Positions 27,168-33,638 of a stretch of 39,690 nt of DNA are shown piece by piece (within the stretch, counting starts at the first letter, position 1; each line of letters opens with the position of its first letter). This DNA comes from DAOPXV01 sp035352535 (lineage in GTDB: Bacteria; Muiribacteriota; UBA9980), in contig CAZJFS010000026.1 in assembly GCA_964545075.1 (NCBI GenBank), positions 1 through 39,690 of the forward strand. The letters run 5' to 3'. A program made the position numbers and the translations under genes. The notes below the pieces were generated by a model. That model did not search any database. It had not been told where the DNA came from and worked only from the letters and a program-made list of their open reading frames with translations.

Positions 27168-27217
27168 TCCGGCCGCACGGCAAAAACGATGCCCGGCATT
27201 TTTTCAAAGCGGCCGGA
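27168..27217 (-). promoter_or_regulatory. GC-rich inverted repeat in the leader of the radical SAM gene
   Basis: The 9-bp arms TCCGGCCGC (27168-27176) and GCGGCCGGA (27209-27217) are perfect complements. The loop contains a second palindrome, ATGCCCGGCAT. The base of the stem ends 9 bases before the ATG at 27159, so folding could limit ribosome access. There is no T-run directly after it, which argues against a terminator. Confidence 0.4.
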
Positions 27218-27221
27218 AAGT

Positions 27222-27259
27222 AAAAAACCCACCGGAACTTTTGATTCCGGCGGGTTTTT
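27222..27259 (-). terminator. Intrinsic terminator of tRNA-Leu
   Basis: On the minus strand CCCGCCGGAA and TTCCGGTGGG form a 10-bp stem with one G-T pair and a 7-base loop, followed by six T. It lies 6 bases after the tRNA 3' end. Confidence 0.85.
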
Positions 27260-27264
27260 CTTAA

Positions 27265-27346
27265 TGCGGGGAGCGGGACTTGAACCCGCACAGCGTTAGC
27301 CATACGCCCCTCAAACGTACGTGTCTGCCAATTCCACCATCCCCGC
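27265..27346 (-). tRNA. tRNA-Leu (anticodon GAG)
   Basis: 82 nt. The acceptor stem GCGGGGA pairs with TCCCCGC, followed by discriminator A. The D-arm contains the AATTGGCAGAC leucine signature. The anticodon stem TACGT/GCGTA (last pair T-G) encloses the loop TTGAGGG with anticodon GAG and G37. A short class-II variable arm follows, and the T-arm GCGGG-TTCAAGT-CCCGC is perfect. CCA is not encoded. GAG reads CUC and CUU. The gene lies between the kinase gene and its own terminator, with a promoter at 27360-27388. Confidence 0.96.
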
Positions 27347-27359
27347 GTTTGATGTCTTA

Positions 27360-27388
27360 ATGATACCACAAATTAATTGTTTTGTAAA
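27360..27388 (-). promoter_or_regulatory. tRNA-Leu promoter overlapping the end of the kinase gene
   Basis: On the minus strand TTTACA (27383-27388), 17 bp, then TATCAT (27360-27365), each box one mismatch from consensus. Transcription would begin about 7 bases before the tRNA 5' end. The -35 lies within the last codons of the kinase gene. Confidence 0.65.
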
Positions 27389-28458
27389 GAAAAATTTTGA
27401 ATTTTTTTTATACGCGTTATTTCGGCGGCTATTTCATCGGCTGAAACCTGCGCCGTTCCTCGTTTCATGACCTTGGCGCCGCCGGCAATATTAGCGAGTT
27501 CGACGGCAAGTACGGGCGTTTTTTTTACGAGCGGAAGCGATGCCGAAAGAGTGGCCGCCACCGTATCACCCGCCCCGGTGACATCGGCTATCTCGTCTCG
27601 CCTCGTTATGGGCAGTTCAAAAAGCCTTCCCGCCTCGTCAAAAAAGGCCATTCCCTTAGAACCGCGGGTTATAACCATAGTCTTATTTCCGGTTTTACCC
27701 TTTAATATTTCGCCGCATTTTATAAGGCTTTCTCGGCCGACGATCTTCACTCCCGAAGCCTCATGCGCTTCCGATTCGTTCGGCGTCGCCGTATAAGCGT
27801 ATTTAAAATCGAATAGCCTGTGACGCGAATCTACTATAACGAATATTTTACGTTTAGAAGATTCGTTCTTCAATATTTCTTGAAGTCCCTTCGTAAAGTA
27901 ATCAGTAAACAGGCCGCAGTTATAATCTGATATCAGCACCGTGTCGACCTTTTTGACCGCTTTTTTGAATTTTTCGAGAAGAGCGTCGGCGTCACCCTCG
28001 GTTATCGCGGTTTCTCCGCCGCGGTCGATCCTTATTACCTGCTGCAACGTGGTATGCAGCGACCCCGACATAATCCTTGTCTTGACGCAAGTATCATATT
28101 TTTTACTTTTTATAATATAATCAGTGTTTATGCCGTTTTTTTCATAATATTTCATAACCTCGGAGGCGGCCGTCCCATTATCCACTACGCCTATTGAATA
28201 TACCAGCGCGCCCAGCGCAGCCACGTTCGCGGCAGCGTTTCCGCCTCCCCCAGGAGTGATTTTCGAGCTTGCGTGGCGCAGGATCAGAACCGGCGCCTCT
28301 CTCGATATACGCTCGCAGCTGCCGTATATATATTCATCCGCGATGATATCGCCTACGACCGCCACGCTTATTTTTTTAAAACCCGCCAGCATCTTTAAAT
28401 ATTCTTTTTCTTTGGCGTCGCTTATTTGAAAGGTGTCATTTTTGATATTTTTTATCAT
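27373..28458 (-). CDS. PfkB-family kinase, RfaE1/HldE kinase-domain-like
   Basis: A cytosolic ATP-dependent sugar kinase of 361 aa, probably phosphorylating D-glycero-D-manno-heptose 7-phosphate at O-1 for LPS core synthesis. Features typical of the RfaE kinase domain are VVGDIIADEYIYGSCERISREAPVLIL (about 34-60) and GGGGNAAANVAALGA (70-84). PfkB signature 2 is DVTGAGDTVAATL (292-304) with Asp298 as catalytic base. The HldE nucleotidyltransferase half is absent, so this is the stand-alone (HldA-like) form and a separate HldC-type enzyme would be needed. It lies 72 bp after the beta-helix lipoprotein gene. Ribokinase-like enzymes with other sugars as substrate cannot be excluded. Confidence 0.8.
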   Translation of the reverse strand: MIKNIKNDTFQISDAKEKEYLKMLAGFKKISVAVVGDIIADEYIYGSCERISREAPVLILRHASSKITPGGGGNAAANVAALGALVYSIGVVDNGTAASEVMKYYEKNGINTDYIIKSKKYDTCVKTRIMSGSLHTTLQQVIRIDRGGETAITEGDADALLEKFKKAVKKVDTVLISDYNCGLFTDYFTKGLQEILKNESSKRKIFVIVDSRHRLFDFKYAYTATPNESEAHEASGVKIVGRESLIKCGEILKGKTGNKTMVITRGSKGMAFFDEAGRLFELPITRRDEIADVTGAGDTVAATLSASLPLVKKTPVLAVELANIAGGAKVMKRGTAQVSADEIAAEITRIKKIQNFSLQNN

Positions 28459-28530
28459 TTATATCTCCAACAGTTCATTTTTATGGCAAACAATAAAATT
28501 AAAATCAGGAACCCGAAAAAATGTGGGCTA

Positions 28531-30030
28531 TCAATACTTAACGCCGTATTTAAGAGGATTTTGAAGGCCAATATCACTTCCGCTCTGCCCTTTTTTCAGC
28601 ATGACCGATGTCGCCTCGATACTGAAATCGCCGAGCTCCGGCATTTTATAGTTAGCGGACACGAATTTCGGCTCGCCCGAAACCGAATTCAAGCCGGCTG
28701 AACAGCCGGAATATTTCACGCAATATGAATATTCCGCCGTATCATATACATTATTAAAATCAGGTTTTATATCGGTGTTTTGAGACGTTGAATTTTTTAT
28801 TCCCACGCGGTTGTTAATGATGGCATTATCAGTAACGCTTTCAAGCGCCTCATATATGCAATACACGCCATTCTGGTTACACTCGGCTATAATGTTGTGA
28901 TCGATGACGGCCGTACCGCTCTCGATAAATATCCCGTTTCCGTTACAGAAAGAAAGCACGCAATTATAAACATATGGATTAGGAGCGATTTTCATATATA
29001 TCATGGCGGATTCCGACTGGTCCTGCCCGACGTCATTTATCTGGCAATTTTTTATCGCGGCCGACGAAGCGGAAGTCACGATACCGTAATTTAATATATG
29101 CGATATTTGAAGGCTTTCAAGCGTCACCGGAGTATTCTCGACCGCTATAGCGGTCGAGGCGTGCATTATCTTGCAATATTTCATTCTGTTGTTCGAACCT
29201 CCGCCGGAACTTTCAAAACGGATTCCACCCCAGTCGCCTGCGGTATAATAGCGTTCATTGGATACAAAGCTTATAGGGTCCAAAACCGTTCCTTCGGCTA
29301 TAAGCGTACCACGAATAATCAATTCAGTTTTTTGAATATACGCTCCTCCGCCCTGAAGGTCGTTCGACGAGAATCGCACCGAAACGCCCGGCTCGATGGT
29401 AAGCTTTACTCCGGCCGGAACGACCACGTCGCCTTTCACCGTAACGGGGCTGGACTCTTTTTTCCATACGGTGTCTTTAATTATGTCACCGTTCGCCACT
29501 ACGGTCGCAGCCATAGGAGTCTCACCCATAACCTCGTTCGATGCGGCATAATTTCCGCTCTGATTATATACGAATACCTTGTAATAATATTTCGTCCCTG
29601 ATTGCAATCCCCAGTCGGTGCATTTAGTCGAATATTTCTGATCGGACTGAAAAACCATCTTATAATCAGAGTTTATCGCTACATTAGCTTTAGTTCCACG
29701 ATAGACCTTATATTGCAGAAAATCCTCGTCATAGTTTATGGTCCATTCAAGATCGGCCGAATTCGTAGCCATGGCGACTCGCGCCAGATTTGTCGGCGTA
29801 ATTATGCCTTCGACCTTGCTCGTTTTTGAACTTACGCAACTTATATTCATCAGAGTCATTATGCTTGCAATAAATACAAGCGTCACCAGCGCTTTTTTCA
29901 GAACGTTCTTCTGGCCTTCCGGATAGTTTTCAAGCTTATACCGGCTTATATTATCAGCTGTTTTGTAATCCGCTTTATTAAAAATTAATATCTTGTAAAT
30001 ATAGTTTTTCATATTAGAATTATCGGGCAT
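28531..30030 (-). CDS. Secreted fibronectin-III/parallel-beta-helix lipoprotein
   Basis: A 499-aa surface or periplasmic protein of unknown substrate. A hydrophobic segment (about 46-62) ends in LMNISC, a plausible lipobox with Cys65, but about 40 residues precede it, long for a signal peptide. No better start with a ribosome site is seen. Residues about 75-170 look like a fibronectin type III domain (ADLEWTINYDEDFLQYKVYRG, SGTKYYYKVFVYNQSGNYAASNEV). Residues about 180-470 form a right-handed beta-helix with repeated asparagine-ladder turns (MKYCKIMHASTAIAVE, IKNCQINDVG, YNCVLSFCNGNGIFIE, DHNIIAECNQNGVYC). Such proteins bind or cleave polysaccharides or form surface fibres. A structured leader of about 180 bases lies upstream. 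Confidence 0.8.
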   Translation of the reverse strand: MPDNSNMKNYIYKILIFNKADYKTADNISRYKLENYPEGQKNVLKKALVTLVFIASIMTLMNISCVSSKTSKVEGIITPTNLARVAMATNSADLEWTINYDEDFLQYKVYRGTKANVAINSDYKMVFQSDQKYSTKCTDWGLQSGTKYYYKVFVYNQSGNYAASNEVMGETPMAATVVANGDIIKDTVWKKESSPVTVKGDVVVPAGVKLTIEPGVSVRFSSNDLQGGGAYIQKTELIIRGTLIAEGTVLDPISFVSNERYYTAGDWGGIRFESSGGGSNNRMKYCKIMHASTAIAVENTPVTLESLQISHILNYGIVTSASSAAIKNCQINDVGQDQSESAMIYMKIAPNPYVYNCVLSFCNGNGIFIESGTAVIDHNIIAECNQNGVYCIYEALESVTDNAIINNRVGIKNSTSQNTDIKPDFNNVYDTAEYSYCVKYSGCSAGLNSVSGEPKFVSANYKMPELGDFSIEATSVMLKKGQSGSDIGLQNPLKYGVKY

Positions 30031-30059
30031 AATTTGAATTTATTTAATGCTCGCAGGTT

Positions 30060-30242
30060 ATGTTTTTCAATGCCGATTTTTCGTCCATCTGCCGAGCAAA
30101 GGGGCTTCTGATTTACGCATCGGGAAGGAAACCGGAAAACGCCACATGTCAGCGGCCGAAAATGAATGTAGAGGGCCGCAAGTAGCATCCGTGGCGCATA
30201 CGAGGATTTTCACCGCCTAGTTATCGCCCATGCCGGGCGCAC
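30060..30242 (-). ncRNA. Structured element resembling the 5' end of a group II intron (fragment)
   Basis: Starting right after a terminator, the minus strand begins GTGCGCCCGGCATGGGCG, which matches the GUGCG start and first hairpin of bacterial group II introns. TAGGCGGTGAAAATCCTCG follows, like their epsilon-prime stem-loop. A long stem then pairs CGCCAC with GTGGCG around an inner GCGGCC/GGCCGC hairpin. No domain V and no reverse transcriptase are present, so at best it is a 5' remnant or a domesticated RNA. GGTGAAAATCC also occurs in cobalamin riboswitches, but the other B12-box elements are missing. It forms the leader region of the beta-helix gene. Confidence 0.4.
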
Positions 30243-30244
30243 CT

Positions 30245-30280
30245 AAAAAAACGGGACGGAAATCTATGTCCGCCCCGTTT
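30245..30280 (-). terminator. Intrinsic terminator after the repetitive coiled-coil gene
   Basis: On the minus strand AAACGGGGCGGA and TCCGTCCCGTTT form a 12-bp stem with one G-T pair and an 8-base loop, followed by a T-run. It lies about 40 bases after the stop codon of the gene ending at 30318. Confidence 0.85.
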
Positions 30281-30317
30281 CTGTATTATTCGCTTTTATA
30301 AAATTGTGATTTTTTAA

Positions 30318-31763
30318 TTATTTTCCGCCGACGGCTTTTTTATATTCGTTTAAAACATCCGTATATTCTTTTTGAAGCTTGTCAAGGGTCTTGCTGTTCA
30401 AATCTTCCGATTCAAGTTGTTTGATATACTTCTGATAAGCTGCTGACACTTTTTCTCTAAGCGCTTTGACATCGCCGGTCGTATTATTAATTACGGTCGT
30501 TGTTTCACTGATAACCGTCGTCACCTGGTCCGAAACATTTTGGACGGTAGTCTGTATATCGGAATTCTGACTCTGACCGGAATTTTCAGCGATACGACCG
30601 GTCTGATTGGCATTTGGCTTTCTGGTAAGTATTGCATTGCCGCCGGCTGCTTTAAAAGCCGCAAGCGCTTTTTCATATGCCTCTTTTTTTGCAGCAAGCT
30701 CTTTTCTAAGTTTGAATTTTTCAAAAAATCCCGCCGCGTCATATTTCAGCCGAAACGCATCGAGTTCCCTTTTAGCGCGCGCCATTTCAAGCTGAGCCTT
30801 GGCTTTTTTATCGCCAAACATAGATTTAAGCTGAAGAAGGTTTTCGTTTATCTGATCCATACCCTTGATGAATTTTCCGGCTTCAGGATTGTTTTTTTCG
30901 TATTCCAGAAGTTTTTCAGACGCATCGGCATATTCTTTCTGGGAATCCTTGCTCGCTGAGAGCGCCTTTATCTTGTTGAACATGTCGCTCCAGGATATCG
31001 ATTTATATTTATCGTTAGCGTCTTCTGCTTTCTTTTTGGCGTTAATCTCAACAAGTTTCAACTTGGCCCACGCATCGCCAGTCGCCGCCGTTATTTCAAG
31101 AGCTTTCTGAGTAATAGCATCGCTTGTCGGAAGTTCCTTCTGAACCGGCTTTAAAATATTAGTTATCGTATTGATCGTATTATTTGCCGTATTAACGGTT
31201 TTATTAACGGTTTTATTAACGGTTTTATCAATCTTGTCGTTGCCGGTTTTAGCGATACTTGTCGTTGCTTTATTGAGAGTTTTTTCAATACCCGCGATCG
31301 TGTTATTTACCTGATTAAAAGTTTTCGATACGTCATTCACCGTTTTATTCACGGTCTTGTCAACGTCACCGAGCGCTTTATTTATCGAATTATTAACATC
31401 AGCAGCGGTTTTATTAACGGTCTTATCCGCATCGCCAAGGGTTTTATTTATCGAGTTATTAACGGATTCAACCGCTTTATTGACCTGGCCGTTCGCGGCG
31501 TTTTCCAAATTCTCGGGCACGATCGGCGGCGTAGCTATGGCCGGAACGTTGGAAATTGTTTCAGAAGCGGTCCGGAGACCGTCGTTGACCGAGTCGAGAG
31601 CTTTATTTACGTCTTTTTGAGCTTTATCCAGAGCTTTATCAGCCGAGTCAAGAGCATCGTTTATCGAGTCTAAAAACGATTTCGAGTGAGCTGGAACGGC
31701 GGCAAAAACAGCCACGAGAGCCAGCGATACTATGATCGCAAGATTTTTAGAGAATTTTGTCAT
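30318..31763 (-). CDS. Secreted repetitive coiled-coil protein of unknown function
   Basis: I do not recognise a family. The 481-aa product begins with a clear signal peptide (MTKFSKNLAIIVSLALVAVF..., cleavage near AHS, residues 25-28). Residues 30-200 are built from Lys/Asp/Asn/Val-rich amphipathic repeats of about 11 and 22 residues (for example two 22-residue copies at 101-144 with NNSINK and DKTVNK cores, then three KTVN units at 181-192), resembling LEA or apolipoprotein-like helices. The C-terminal half (230-481) is charged coiled coil with few repeats. A perfect-consensus promoter and a strong terminator make it a high-expression single-gene unit. It is likely a periplasmic or extracellular fibrous or envelope-spacer protein. 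Confidence 0.8.
   Translation of the reverse strand: MTKFSKNLAIIVSLALVAVFAAVPAHSKSFLDSINDALDSADKALDKAQKDVNKALDSVNDGLRTASETISNVPAIATPPIVPENLENAANGQVNKAVESVNNSINKTLGDADKTVNKTAADVNNSINKALGDVDKTVNKTVNDVSKTFNQVNNTIAGIEKTLNKATTSIAKTGNDKIDKTVNKTVNKTVNTANNTINTITNILKPVQKELPTSDAITQKALEITAATGDAWAKLKLVEINAKKKAEDANDKYKSISWSDMFNKIKALSASKDSQKEYADASEKLLEYEKNNPEAGKFIKGMDQINENLLQLKSMFGDKKAKAQLEMARAKRELDAFRLKYDAAGFFEKFKLRKELAAKKEAYEKALAAFKAAGGNAILTRKPNANQTGRIAENSGQSQNSDIQTTVQNVSDQVTTVISETTTVINNTTGDVKALREKVSAAYQKYIKQLESEDLNSKTLDKLQKEYTDVLNEYKKAVGGK
31332..31463 (-). repeat. Two imperfect 66-bp tandem repeats within the coiled-coil gene
   Basis: Codons 101-122 and 123-144 encode near-identical 22-residue units that differ at only a few positions. 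Shorter 12-bp repeats encoding KTVN occur at about 31188-31225. Both indicate recent internal duplication in frame. Confidence 0.75.
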
Positions 31764-31848
31764 AATGACTCACCATCCTTATGTGAAAAAAATTTATAAA
31801 ATGTTTAAAAACACAGTAAAAACTATAGTTAAATTAATTTATATATCA

Positions 31849-31877
31849 ATTATACAATACCGAATATGCCTTGTCAA
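31849..31877 (-). promoter_or_regulatory. Perfect-consensus sigma70 promoter for the coiled-coil gene
   Basis: On the minus strand TTGACA (31872-31877), exactly 17 bp, then TATAAT (31849-31854). The leader is about 80 bases and the ATG at 31763 has an AAGGATGG ribosome site. Confidence 0.85.
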
Positions 31878-31958
31878 TGAATGAGGCTAAAAAAAATATT
31901 TTTAAAAAACACATTTTTAGAAATAAACCGATGCCGGCATAAAAAAGCGCCATATAAC

Positions 31959-31989
31959 ACAAAAATCCGTCTTTTGAACGGATTTTTGT
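31959..31989. terminator. Intrinsic terminator after csrA
   Basis: The 12-bp perfect arms ACAAAAATCCGT (31959-31970) and ACGGATTTTTGT (31978-31989) surround a 7-base loop. It lies 28 bases after the csrA stop codon. The A/T-rich arms could work in both directions. Confidence 0.85.
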
Positions 31990-32017
31990 ATCTACGCATT
32001 AAATTTTAAATATTAAT

Positions 32018-32251
32018 TTATTGAGGCTTTTTTATAAGCATTTCGATCTCGCCAAGTTTATCGACGCCGGCTTCCGTAGCGAGCTTATTTTCAGCGGTTA
32101 TTTCGTTATATATCTCGGAACGGTAGATCGAAACGGATTTTGGGGCCTTGATCCCGAGTTTAACCTGATCGCCCCTCACCTCAACGACGATTATCTCGAT
32201 CTGATCGCCGATCATTATGCTTTGATTATTTTTTCGTGTGAGGACTAACAA
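32018..32251 (-). CDS. csrA: CsrA translational regulator
   Basis: A small dimeric RNA-binding protein that represses or stabilises mRNAs by binding GGA in their ribosome sites. In flagellated bacteria with FliW it controls flagellin. The protein is 77 aa: (M)LVLTRKNNQSIMIGDQIEI, then VKLGIKAPKSVSIYRSEIY, with the expected leading LVLTRK strand and the RSE(I/V)Y helix. The start is TTG at 32251, preceded by GGGAGGG with 7-base spacing. A longer open frame reaches 32317, but it would overlap fliW and lacks homology before LVLTRK. The fliW1 stop lies 25 bases upstream, so the two are cotranscribed. The C-terminal tail of about 15 residues is longer than in E. coli. Confidence 0.95.
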   Translation of the reverse strand: MLVLTRKNNQSIMIGDQIEIIVVEVRGDQVKLGIKAPKSVSIYRSEIYNEITAENKLATEAGVDKLGEIEMLIKKPQ

Positions 32252-32276
32252 TCTATTTCCCTCCCAAGGATTGGTT

Positions 32277-32810
32277 TTACTGTTTGCTCTCCGGCGCATT
32301 CGTCGTAAGGGTTTCAACCGAAGCGGCTACTTTACCGGATACGGCCGCCGCGAAATTCGTCATGAGCTTAGCCGCGTTGGATTTCAATTCTTCGATAATA
32401 TAATGCTTTATCTGATGATCCGGGTTATTGGAAACGACCTGAACGCCTGTTCTATTTCTGGAATTTATTACTATCGGGCCGGCTAAGTTGGCCGATATTT
32501 TCATAGGATCTTCAGGAATGACCACGAGAGCGTAAATAACCGCTTCCTCGGCCGTCTTTATTTTAAGCTTTGAAACCGTCTCGTCGGAAATCTCAAGGGA
32601 GTAATTGAACATGAAAAGCACAGGTTCTATAACTAAAAAGCAAATAAGAGGATCTTCGATAGACTGGAACCACTTGAACATATTGTCTTTCTGATGTGGA
32701 ATGAGAACGAATCTTTTATTATTTTCAAAACCGAGCATGCCATCGCTTAAAGTGATTATTTTTTCTTCGTTTACTTCGATTTCTCCGAAAAATTTGGTCT
32801 GGACTTTCAT
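32277..32810 (-). CDS. fliW: FliW flagellar assembly factor, copy 1
   Basis: FliW binds flagellin or CsrA in a partner switch: free FliW sequesters CsrA and permits flagellin translation. The protein is 177 aa with the family patterns MKVQTKFFGEIEV, GMLGFENNKRFVLIPH, FMFNYSLEISDE, VIYALVVIPEDPMKISANLAGPIVIN and HYIIEEL. The usual length is about 130-155 aa, so it has a C-terminal tail of about 30 residues (TNFAAAVSGKVAA...). A promoter at 32877-32906 and AAGGAG precede it. csrA lies 25 bp downstream. It is closely similar to the second copy at 32994-33578. Confidence 0.93.
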   Translation of the reverse strand: MKVQTKFFGEIEVNEEKIITLSDGMLGFENNKRFVLIPHQKDNMFKWFQSIEDPLICFLVIEPVLFMFNYSLEISDETVSKLKIKTAEEAVIYALVVIPEDPMKISANLAGPIVINSRNRTGVQVVSNNPDHQIKHYIIEELKSNAAKLMTNFAAAVSGKVAASVETLTTNAPESKQ

Positions 32811-32876
32811 CTGAAATCGCGCTCCTTATTTATTACTTTAAATTAATTATTGCTTTCTTTATTAAAATATCTTTTA

Positions 32877-32906
32877 ATTATACAACACCCCGTGTCGCTT
32901 TGTCAA
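32877..32906 (-). promoter_or_regulatory. sigma70-type promoter of fliW1-csrA
   Basis: On the minus strand TTGACA (32901-32906), 18 bp, then TATAAT (32877-32882). Both boxes are perfect; the spacer is one base longer than ideal. It lies just after the fliW2 terminator. Confidence 0.75.
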
Positions 32907-32922
32907 CGAATGAACATTTTTA

Positions 32923-32962
32923 AAAATAAAAATCCGCCATAATCGGGACGGATTTTTATTTT
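32923..32962. terminator. Intrinsic terminator after fliW2
   Basis: The perfect 14-bp arms AAAATAAAAATCCG (32923-32936) and CGGATTTTTATTTT (32949-32962) enclose a 12-base loop. It ends the flgM-to-fliW2 transcript and separates it from fliW1-csrA. Confidence 0.85.
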
Positions 32963-32993
32963 ATTCATAAAATTCGCATCATATTATTTTCAC

Positions 32994-33578
32994 TTATGAA
33001 CCGTATGCCTGAAGCATAGCTTCGGCCGTGGTGGCTGCCATAGCATCCGTAAAAACTTGGCTTTCCGGCTGCTTGGCGACATCCATTTCCATATCGCGTA
33101 TGCCTGAAACGGCCGATACGAAATTTGAAATAAGGAACGACGCATTCGCTTTGAGTTCTTCTATGATATAATGTTTTACGGCATGCGCCTTGTCCATCGA
33201 AATAACCTGCGCTCCAAGGTGTGACTGCGTATTAATGATTATCGGGCCGGCAAGGTTCGCCGAAATTTTAAGCGGATCTTCAGGTACGACGACCAGCGCG
33301 TACGTTGCAACCGTTTCTGCCCTTTCTATCTGAAGTTTTGCGACTATTTCATCCGAAACGTCAACCGAATAATTGAACATGAACTGCACCGGCTCGGCCA
33401 TCAGAAAACATATATTGGGGTTTTCAGTCGACTGAAGCCAGCAGAACATCGCGTCTTTAGGATGCGGAAACAAAACGTAATCATGATATTCTTCAAATCC
33501 GAGTATTCCGTCAACAATGGTCGCGATCTTGGTTTCGTCAATTTCGACCTCGCCGAAAAATTTAGTTTCGATTTTCAT
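32994..33578 (-). CDS. fliW: FliW flagellar assembly factor, copy 2
   Basis: A second FliW of 194 aa. It shares with copy 1 the MKIETKFFGEVEID start, GILGFEEYHDYVLFPH, FMFNYSVDVSDE, TYALVVVPEDPLKISANLAGPIIIN and HYIIEELKAN, with well over half the positions identical by eye. The tails diverge: this copy ends in an Ala/Thr-rich, more acidic segment of about 50 residues. It has AAGGAG upstream, lies 60 bp after flgL, and is the last gene of the flagellar transcript before the terminator. Two FliW proteins may divide the CsrA-binding and flagellin-binding tasks, or serve two flagellins. Confidence 0.92.
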   Translation of the reverse strand: MKIETKFFGEVEIDETKIATIVDGILGFEEYHDYVLFPHPKDAMFCWLQSTENPNICFLMAEPVQFMFNYSVDVSDEIVAKLQIERAETVATYALVVVPEDPLKISANLAGPIIINTQSHLGAQVISMDKAHAVKHYIIEELKANASFLISNFVSAVSGIRDMEMDVAKQPESQVFTDAMAATTAEAMLQAYGS

Positions 33579-33638
33579 AACGATCTCTCCTTTTTTATTT
33601 TATATTTTTCAAAAAAAATCTTTTTTATAATTTATTTT

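Noticed and set aside
27160..27369. N-terminal extension of the radical SAM reading frame to 27369
   Set aside because: It reads through tRNA-Leu and its terminator; conserved protein sequence begins after the ATG at 27159.
30180..30242. Cobalamin riboswitch in the beta-helix gene leader
   Set aside because: GGTGAAAATCC fits, but the CCCGCCACTGT-like core and the AGxCAGGA segment are absent; the GTGCG start fits a group II intron better.
32252..32317. ATG start at 32317 giving a 99-aa CsrA
   Set aside because: The first residues have no CsrA similarity and overlap fliW; TTG at 32251 has GGGAGGG at ideal distance and begins with LVLTRK.
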